Below, one piece after another: positions 5,442-10,241 of a DNA stretch of 10,241 nucleotides. Under the pieces are notes generated by a model. It was given only the letters and a program-made list of their open reading frames with translations, ran no database searches and was not told where the DNA came from. The DNA is from an uncultured Georgenia sp. Lineage in GTDB: Bacteria; Actinomycetota; Actinomycetes; Actinomycetales; Actinomycetaceae. Location of the stretch: assembly GCF_937958535.1 (NCBI RefSeq), contig NZ_CALGNQ010000187.1, forward strand, positions 1-10,241, in the 5' to 3' direction. Every line of letters starts with the position of its first letter. Position 1 is the stretch's first letter. A program made the position numbers and the translations under genes.

Positions 5442-7460
5442 TCAGAAGCGCCCGCCCCCGCCGCCGAAACCGCCGCCCCCGCCGAAGCCGCCTCCACCCC
5501 CGCCGAAGCCGCCGCCCCCGCCGAAGCCGCCCCCGCCCCAGCCGCTGTGCCGGCCCCCGCCGCCGAGGAGGATGCCGCCGAGGATCAGGGAGCCGACGTC
5601 GATACCCCCGCGGCCGCCGCCGAAGCCGCCCCCTCCGAAGCCGCCCCCGCCCCAGCCGTCGAAGGAGCTGGTGTCCCGTTCGGCGAGCTGCTGTGCGGCG
5701 GCGACCCGCTGCTCGGCCTGCTGCACCAGCGCCAGCGCCCGCTCCGGGTCGCTGCCGGCGAGGTCGGCGGCCTGCCGGGCGAGGCGGGCGGCCTCGGACA
5801 GGCGGGTACGTGCCTCGCTGCCCACGGCACCGCGACGGGTGCGGATGAACTCCGAGACCGCCTCGATACGCGCGTTGACGGCGTCCAGCCGGTGGGTCAG
5901 CTGCATGCGGGCGCGGTTCTGCCGCTCCTCGAGCTCCCGGGAGGGGGCGAGCACGGCGTCGAGCGCATCCTCGGCGGCGGTGAGGCGCTCGAGCGCGGCC
6001 AGCGGGTCGCCGCCCTGCCGGGCCTGGTTGCCCTGCTCGATGGCGCGGCGGGCCTCGACCACACGCGGGCCGATGACCGGGTCGTCGGGGGAGGCGAGCC
6101 GCTCGGCGTCCCGGACGTCCGCGCCGATCGAGGCGAGCGCGACATCCAGCCGCTCGGCGGCCCGGGCCAGGTCGTCCCCGGCGCGGTCGACGGCGTCGAG
6201 CAGGGAGGCGGCCTGCCCGATCGCCTCCTGCGCGGTGTAGGCGGCGGCGACGGCGGCCGCACGGTCACCGGCCTCGATCTGGCGACGGCCCTCCGCGATG
6301 GCCTCGCGGGCTCCCTCGAGCAGGCCGCTCGCCTGCTGCGGGTTCTGCGAGATCGACGTCAGCGCGCTCGCCGGGTAGCGCTGGGCGAGCCCGTCGAGCA
6401 CGACCCGGGCGGTGGGCAGCCGGCCCTCCACCTCGGTGGCGCGCTGCTCCATCTCGGTGAGCACCTGCGGCGCGCGGGACTGCATGTCGCGCAGTTCGGA
6501 GAAGTGGCCGGCCTGCGCCTGGAGCGTGGCGGCCACCTCGTCGCACAGGGTGAGGATCTCGGCCATCATCGTGCGGGCCTGCGGCTCGGTCTCCGGCTGG
6601 TCGTCGTCGAGCAGCTGACGGATGTGGAAGGCGCGGGCGGCCTTCTCCTTGGCGTCCTCGAGCGCCGCGCTGAAGGTGTCGGTGGCCTGGAGACCGAACT
6701 GGGCCTTGGCGAAGCCGAGCTCCTCCTCCGAGGAGCGGATCGCGTCGTCGACCGCCACGAGCGCCGACGCCGCCCGCTTGTTCAGCTCCGGGGTGGGCAG
6801 GCGGAGCGGGTGGTCCGCCGGCAGCTCCTCCCCGCGCGGCCCCCGCGGCCCGGCGTCGCCCCGGTGCCGCTTCGTCCACCAGCGCACGAACGCAACGACG
6901 CCGATGACGAGCAGCCCGATGACGAGCAGGCCGACGACGAACGTGGCGATGCCCCCGCCCCCGCCGCCACGGATCTCCTCGGCCGCGGCCACCGCCGCAC
7001 CCGCCCAGTCGTCGTTGCTCAGCGCGGGCCGGACGGCCTCGTCCTCCACCCGCCGCACGGTGCTGTCGTCGAGTGCGGTCGTCTCCCCGAGGTAGTAGAC
7101 GCGGTCCTCGACGGCGACGGCGAGCAGCACCTCGCTGCCACCCATGCTCGACATCCGGAAGGTCTGCTCGGTCCACTCCCGACCGGTCATCCCGTCGAAG
7201 CTGTCGACGTAGACCGCGAACATCGTGATTCCCTCGTCCGCCTGCAGCTCGGCGAAGGCGGCCTCGATGTCCTCGACCTCCCCCGCGTCGAGCACCCCGG
7301 CGTTGTCGGTGACGCGGTCCTCGAGGAAGAACGGCGGCTCGGCGGAGGCGGGCGCCGCGCCGACCCCCAGGAGGAGCAGCAGGGCGAGGAGGGGCAGGGC
7401 GGCTGCGCGCAGTGGGGTCCGGAGGCTCACTCCTCGATCTTCGCGGCCCCCTCCCCGCAT
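5442..7460 (-). CDS. Secreted/membrane-anchored TPM-domain protein with coiled-coil and glycine-rich tail
   Basis: This 672-residue envelope protein has a signal peptide (hydrophobic core 18-36, likely cut after ASA at 40), a TPM domain (about 46-165, with TDNAGVLDAGEVEDIEAAF and a hydrophobic core strand VLLAVAVEDR), then a Gly run and a membrane helix (171-193) followed by basic RWWTKRHR. The TPM domain is therefore outside and the rest inside the cell. Residues 225-595 are predicted long alpha-helical, rich in Ala, Glu and Arg, with coiled-coil character. Residues 600-672 are a Gly/Phe/Trp tail with an embedded hydrophobic patch (IDVGSLILGGILL). TPM domains, once called phosphatases, occur in YgcG and in photosystem repair proteins; activity here is unproven. 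Start: ATG 7460 has no Shine-Dalgarno; GTG 7430 is an alternative that still leaves a good signal peptide. It lies 17 nt after the NrtR-like gene and just before pspA, so joint membrane maintenance is inferred. Confidence 0.9.
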   Translation of the reverse strand: MRGGGREDRGVSLRTPLRAAALPLLALLLLLGVGAAPASAEPPFFLEDRVTDNAGVLDAGEVEDIEAAFAELQADEGITMFAVYVDSFDGMTGREWTEQTFRMSSMGGSEVLLAVAVEDRVYYLGETTALDDSTVRRVEDEAVRPALSNDDWAGAAVAAAEEIRGGGGGGIATFVVGLLVIGLLVIGVVAFVRWWTKRHRGDAGPRGPRGEELPADHPLRLPTPELNKRAASALVAVDDAIRSSEEELGFAKAQFGLQATDTFSAALEDAKEKAARAFHIRQLLDDDQPETEPQARTMMAEILTLCDEVAATLQAQAGHFSELRDMQSRAPQVLTEMEQRATEVEGRLPTARVVLDGLAQRYPASALTSISQNPQQASGLLEGAREAIAEGRRQIEAGDRAAAVAAAYTAQEAIGQAASLLDAVDRAGDDLARAAERLDVALASIGADVRDAERLASPDDPVIGPRVVEARRAIEQGNQARQGGDPLAALERLTAAEDALDAVLAPSRELEERQNRARMQLTHRLDAVNARIEAVSEFIRTRRGAVGSEARTRLSEAARLARQAADLAGSDPERALALVQQAEQRVAAAQQLAERDTSSFDGWGGGGFGGGGFGGGRGGIDVGSLILGGILLGGGGRHSGWGGGGFGGGGGFGGGGGGFGGGGGFGGGGGRF
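5451..5541 (-). repeat. Low-complexity glycine-codon repeat in the TPM gene 3' end
   Basis: The last 30 or so codons are irregular copies of a 15-21 bp unit encoding (G)4-6F, written on the + strand as CCGCCCCCGCCGAAG. A second, shorter cluster lies near 5610-5655, encoding WGGGGFGGGGFGGG. The arrangement is prone to slippage, so tail length probably varies between strains, and the stretch is also a likely place for sequencing error. Confidence 0.8.
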
Positions 7461-7477
7461 TGCAATGGAACGACGGA

Positions 7478-8392
7478 CTACCGGGAGCGGACGATGGGCA
7501 GCTTGGTGCCCGCGGCCTCCCGCTCGTCGAGCACCGCCCGACGGAAGCTGAAGAGCTTGGCGGGGCGGCCACCGGTGGAGGGGTCCACCTCCCCGGTCTC
7601 CTCGACGAGCTCCTGCTGCTCGACGAGCCGCCGGAAGTTCTGCGTGTGCAGGTGCTGGCCGGCCACCGCCTCGACGGTCTCCTGGAGCCGGCGCAGCGTG
7701 AAGCTCTCCGGCAGCATCTCGAAGATCACCGGGCGGTACTGGATCTTGGCCCGCAGCCGGCTGATGCCGGTGGCAAGGATGCGGCGGTGGTGGCGTGCCA
7801 TGGGCAGCCCGAGCTCCGCCGCCGGTCCGTGCGCGGGGACCTCGAGCGTCCCGCCGGTGTGCGCCTCGGGGACCAGGCCGGCCTCGTAGAGCAGCTCGTA
7901 GCGCTGCAGCGTCATCTCCGGCTGCCACTGGTGGTCATCGAGCCCGAAGGTGAGCGCGGCCCGCAGCCGGCGCCGCTCCTCCTGTTCGGGGTCGGCCGCC
8001 GCCCAGCGGAGGAGCTCCGGGGCGATGACCCGCTCGACCAGGTCGGAGCCCGCGCGGCGGTCCTCCCACGGGAAGTACTCCGTCCAGCTGTGCCAGCCCG
8101 GGGTCACCGAGGACACCGTGGTGAGCCCGAGGTAGGAGATCTCCAGGACCGGGCTCGGGCCGCGGTCGCGGTCGGCGAAGGTGTACAGCTGCTCGACGTA
8201 GCCGAGCTCGTAGCCCGTCTGCCGGGTCACCCACGAGCGCATCCCCTCCTGCATCGAGCGGTGCCCCCGCTGCAGCGGCCCCGAGGGGAGGCGGCCGCCG
8301 TCGGCGGTGGTGAGCACGAGGGGTACGCCGTGCTGCACGGCGGTGATGACGGCGACGAGCTCCGCGCTCACCGGCTCCCCGTTCCTGTTCAT
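7478..8392 (-). CDS. NrtR/NadQ-like transcriptional regulator with degenerate Nudix domain (COG4111-type 'NAD regulator')
   Basis: This 304-residue protein has a Nudix-fold N-terminal part (about 10-150), a helical linker (155-215) and a winged helix (216-290). The segment MRSWVTRQTGYELGYVEQLY occupies the Nudix-box position, but the catalytic REXXEE glutamates are absent, so it probably binds a nucleotide ligand without hydrolysing it. The C-terminal part (FTLRRLQETVEAV, NFRRLVEQQELVEETG, GGRPAKLFSFR) is the winged helix of NrtR-type regulators. Stretches such as RYELLYEAGLV and HHRRILATGISRLRAK match my memory of the NadQ/'NAD regulator' family, which represses NAD biosynthesis genes and responds to NAD-related metabolites. 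The ATG has GAAGGGG a few bases upstream. It is divergent from the oxidoreductase and 17 nt before the TPM gene. Its targets are unknown; autoregulation is plausible. Confidence 0.85.
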   Translation of the reverse strand: MNRNGEPVSAELVAVITAVQHGVPLVLTTADGGRLPSGPLQRGHRSMQEGMRSWVTRQTGYELGYVEQLYTFADRDRGPSPVLEISYLGLTTVSSVTPGWHSWTEYFPWEDRRAGSDLVERVIAPELLRWAAADPEQEERRRLRAALTFGLDDHQWQPEMTLQRYELLYEAGLVPEAHTGGTLEVPAHGPAAELGLPMARHHRRILATGISRLRAKIQYRPVIFEMLPESFTLRRLQETVEAVAGQHLHTQNFRRLVEQQELVEETGEVDPSTGGRPAKLFSFRRAVLDEREAAGTKLPIVRSR

Positions 8393-8406
8393 GGTCCCCT
8401 TCTCGT

Positions 8407-8422
8407 GTCCGCCTGACCGGAC
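8407..8422. promoter_or_regulatory. Inverted repeat GTCCG-N6-CGGAC, candidate operator
   Basis: Perfect 5-bp arms (8407-8411 and 8418-8422) lie 15-30 nt upstream of the NrtR-like start codon in the 105-nt divergent region. A winged-helix dimer could bind a site of this size, so autoregulation is possible. The arms are short and GC-rich, so chance is not excluded. The same half-sites recur at 4498-4508 with a one-base spacer. Between this site and 8460 there is a further GC palindrome (CCCGG 8435-8439, CCGGG 8445-8449) of unknown meaning. Confidence 0.35.
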
Positions 8423-8460
8423 CATCATGCCGCGCCCGGCAGCACCGGGGCCCGGCCCGT

Positions 8461-8466
8461 TAGCCT
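8461..8466 (+). promoter_or_regulatory. Weak -10 candidate (TAGCCT) for the oxidoreductase
   Basis: TAGCCT fits TANNNT and lies 31 nt before the GTG start, giving a leader of about 25 nt that would include the ribosome binding site. No -35 element is recognisable at the right distance. Confidence 0.3.
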
Positions 8467-8481
8467 GGACCGCGACCGGGA

Positions 8482-8490
8482 GAGGGAGGG
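8482..8490 (+). promoter_or_regulatory. Strong ribosome binding site GAGGGAGGG deciding the GTG start of the oxidoreductase
   Basis: The purine-rich site ends 7 nt before GTG 8498. No earlier start gives a sensible family N-terminus, and the Rossmann strand begins only four residues after this start. Confidence 0.65.
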
Positions 8491-8497
8491 AACCAGG

Positions 8498-9466
8498 GTG
8501 GGACAGGTCCGGTGGGGTGTGCTCGGGGCGGCGCGGATCGCCCGCAAGGCGGTCGTCCCGGCGATCCGCCGGGCGGGTGCCGGGGAGGTCGTGGCGGTGA
8601 GCTCGGCCAGCGGCCGGGCCGCGGACTTCGCCGCCGAGCTCGGCATCCCACGGCACTACGCGACGCACGAGGAGCTGCTCGCCGATCCGGAGGTCGACGC
8701 CGTCTACGTCCCGCTGCCGAACACCGAGCACGCCCGCTGGACGAGCGCGGCCGCCGAGGCGGGGAAGCACGTGCTGTGCGAGAAGCCGCTCGTGCAGGGG
8801 TTGGCCGAGCTCGACGCCGTCGAGGCGGCGTGCCGGCGCGCGGGCGTCCAGTACGCCGAGGCGTTCATGTACCGCCACCACCCGCAGCTGCGGCGGGTGC
8901 GCGAGCTCCTCGACGCCGGCGCGGTCGGTGAGCTGGTCACGGTGGAGTCCTCCTTCCACTTCGTCCTGGGCCGTGAGGAGCCGCTCGACATCCGGCTGCG
9001 TCCCGACCTGGGCGGGGGAGCGCTCAACGACATCGGCTGCTACCCGGTCGACCTCCTGGGGCTGCTCACCGGCGCCGAGCCGGACGAGCTCGGCGTCGTC
9101 GCGCACCGCGACCGGCCCGACGGGGTAGCCACCCGGGTCGCCGTCGCCGCCCGCTACGGCACGGTGACGGCGAATCTCCACTGCTCCTTCGACGCCGCCT
9201 TCCGGGCCGAGGCCCGGCTCGTCGGCAGCACCGGCGCCATCCACCTGCCCGACGTCTTCCGGGCCGACCGCCGCGGTGGCACCGCCCGCGTCGTCCTCGA
9301 GCGCGAGGAGGGGACCACCGTCGAGGAGGTCGACGGCGACCAGTACGGCGCCGAGGTCGCCCACTTCGCGCAGCGGGTCCGCACCGGGACGCCGGACCCC
9401 GGCGACGCCGCCCTCACCCGCCGCACCGCCGCCACCCTGGAGCGGATCACCGCCCGGATGGCGTAG
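8498..9466 (+). CDS. Gfo/Idh/MocA-family NAD(P)-dependent oxidoreductase
   Basis: This 322-residue cytoplasmic dehydrogenase has an N-terminal Rossmann fold (VRWGVLGAARIARKAVVPAI, residues 4-23) and the family signature CEKPL at 94-98, whose lysine (K96) helps bind substrate and cofactor. The C-terminal alpha/beta domain (about 125-290) has GGGALNDIGCYPVDL (172-186), with D178 and Y182 at the usual catalytic positions. The DIGCYP form is closest to dihydrodiol/xylose dehydrogenase and glucose-fructose oxidoreductase-like members, in which Tyr replaces the His of inositol dehydrogenases. Substrate is therefore probably a sugar or polyol, but is not fixed by the sequence. Length is typical. There is no sugar transporter or kinase beside it, so the pathway is unknown. 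It is divergent from the NrtR-like regulator, sharing a 105-nt control region. Confidence 0.93.
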   Translation: MGQVRWGVLGAARIARKAVVPAIRRAGAGEVVAVSSASGRAADFAAELGIPRHYATHEELLADPEVDAVYVPLPNTEHARWTSAAAEAGKHVLCEKPLVQGLAELDAVEAACRRAGVQYAEAFMYRHHPQLRRVRELLDAGAVGELVTVESSFHFVLGREEPLDIRLRPDLGGGALNDIGCYPVDLLGLLTGAEPDELGVVAHRDRPDGVATRVAVAARYGTVTANLHCSFDAAFRAEARLVGSTGAIHLPDVFRADRRGGTARVVLEREEGTTVEEVDGDQYGAEVAHFAQRVRTGTPDPGDAALTRRTAATLERITARMA

Positions 9467-9471
9467 CGCCG

Positions 9472-10241
9472 TCAGTGCCCGACGGCGTCGATCTCCTCGG
9501 CGTCGACGATGCGGTAGGAGTAGCCCTGTTCGGCGAGGAAGCGCTGCCGGTGCGCGGCGAACTCCTGGTCGACGGTGTCGCGGGCGACGATTGTGTAGAA
9601 GTGTGCCGTCCTGCCGTCCGCCTTGGGGCGCAGCAGCCGGCCCAGGCGCTGGGCCTCCTCCTGGCGGGAGCCGAAGGACCCCGACACCTGGATGGCCACC
9701 GCCGCCTCGGGCAGGTCGATGGAGAAGTTGGCGACCTTGGAGACGACGAGCACCGGCACCTCCCCGGCGCGGAACCGGTCGAAGAGCTGCCGGCGCTGGT
9801 TCACCGTCGTCGCGCCGGTGATGAGCGGGGCGTCGAGCCGGTTCGCCAGGTCCTCCAGCTGGTCGAGGTACTGGCCGATGACGAGCACCTGCTCACCGCG
9901 GTGGCGGCGGACGAGGTCCTCGACCACCCGCTCCTTGCCCTCGGCGGTGGCGGCGAGCCGGTACCGCTCGTCGGGCTCGGCGGTGGCGTAGGCCATGCGC
10001 TCGTGCTCGGGCAGCGTGAGGCGCACCTCGATGCACTCGGCCGGGGCGATCCAGCCCTGGGCCTCGATGTCCTTCCACGGGGCGTCGTACCGCTTCGGCC
10101 CGATGAGCGAGAAGACCTCGTCCTCCCGGCCGTCCTCGCGCACGAGCGTGGCGGTGAGCCCGAGCCGGCGGCGGGCCTGGAGGTCAGCGGTCATCCGGAA
10201 GATCGGCGCGGGCAGCAGGTGCACCTCGTCGTAGACGATGA
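9472..10241 (-). CDS. XPB/ERCC3-like DNA repair helicase, C-terminal part (5' end outside window)
   Basis: The visible 255 residues are the C-terminal part of a superfamily 2 helicase of the XPB type, an ATP-dependent 3'-5' DNA translocase linked to repair. In order: the Walker B box DEVH (4-7 of the fragment) in IVYDEVHLLP; motif III TAT (29-31); the XPB-specific RED triad (34-36, in VREDGRED); the second RecA-like domain from about 105, with VLVIGQYLDQLEDLA; motif V VVSKVANFSIDLP; and motif VI QRLGR (197-201). DEVHLLPAP followed by the RED motif separates it from UvrB or DEAD-box helicases. About half of the protein (damage-recognition domain, Walker A) should lie beyond the right edge, given the usual bacterial size of about 550 residues. 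It converges on the oxidoreductase with a 5-nt gap. No truncation or frameshift is seen in the visible part. Confidence 0.93.
   Translation of the reverse strand, partial: IVYDEVHLLPAPIFRMTADLQARRRLGLTATLVREDGREDEVFSLIGPKRYDAPWKDIEAQGWIAPAECIEVRLTLPEHERMAYATAEPDERYRLAATAEGKERVVEDLVRRHRGEQVLVIGQYLDQLEDLANRLDAPLITGATTVNQRRQLFDRFRAGEVPVLVVSKVANFSIDLPEAAVAIQVSGSFGSRQEEAQRLGRLLRPKADGRTAHFYTIVARDTVDQEFAAHRQRFLAEQGYSYRIVDAEEIDAVGH

Noticed and set aside
4551..7889. Long + strand open frame (1112 codons) opposite pspA and the TPM gene
   Set aside because: It lies antisense to genes with clear family motifs, and its Leu/Gly/Arg-rich translation mirrors the complementary codons.
5442..7928. Extended 828-residue form of the TPM protein starting inside the NrtR-like gene
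   Set aside because: The signal peptide is near residue 20 of the shorter form, and the added N-terminus overlaps the regulator in another frame with low-complexity Arg/Gly sequence.
7478..9364. Extended - strand frame of 628 codons joined to the NrtR-like gene
   Set aside because: The upstream portion is antisense to the oxidoreductase. The family N-terminus begins at the ATG at 8392, which has a GAAGGGG ribosome binding site.

Overview
The window is very GC-rich and densely coded, with the codon and gene content of a high-GC actinobacterium. A PhoP/TcrX-type response regulator, an actinobacterial XPB-type helicase and a PspA + TPM-domain pair fit Actinomycetota, perhaps a Micrococcales-type lineage; the family-level guess is inference. 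No tRNA, rRNA, CRISPR array, insertion sequence or phage gene is visible. It reads as ordinary chromosomal backbone.

Layout. Left (1-2238, + strand): a possible tail of an upstream gene, then a two-component system (OmpR-family regulator and HAMP-type histidine kinase) whose genes overlap by ATGA. At 2239-2387 two gene sets converge; this gap holds a G-rich 18-bp tandem repeat. Middle (2388-8392, - strand), read from right to left: a NrtR/NadQ-like regulator with a degenerate Nudix domain, a secreted or membrane-anchored TPM-domain protein with a glycine-rich tail, a PspA/IM30 protein, a NYN-domain (PIN-like) putative nuclease and a YtcJ-like amidohydrolase. Gaps are 17, 66, 157 and 2 nt, so the first three may be one unit and the last two a second unit with its own promoter. 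Right (8498-9466, + strand): a Gfo/Idh/MocA-family NAD(P) oxidoreductase, divergent from the NrtR-like gene. It converges, with only 5 nt between stop codons, on the C-terminal half of an XPB/ERCC3-like DNA helicase (- strand) that runs off the right edge.

How the parts may work together. TPM protein plus PspA looks like an envelope-maintenance module: PspA-family proteins bind and remodel stressed membranes, and the TPM protein presents its domain outside the membrane. The NrtR/NadQ-like protein at the head of this set is the most interesting feature. The family senses NAD metabolites, yet no NAD-synthesis gene is present, so it may control the envelope module, the divergent oxidoreductase, or distant nad genes. 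An inverted repeat in the shared 105-nt divergent region is a candidate operator. I see no clearly new defence or mobile system; the findings are modest leads.
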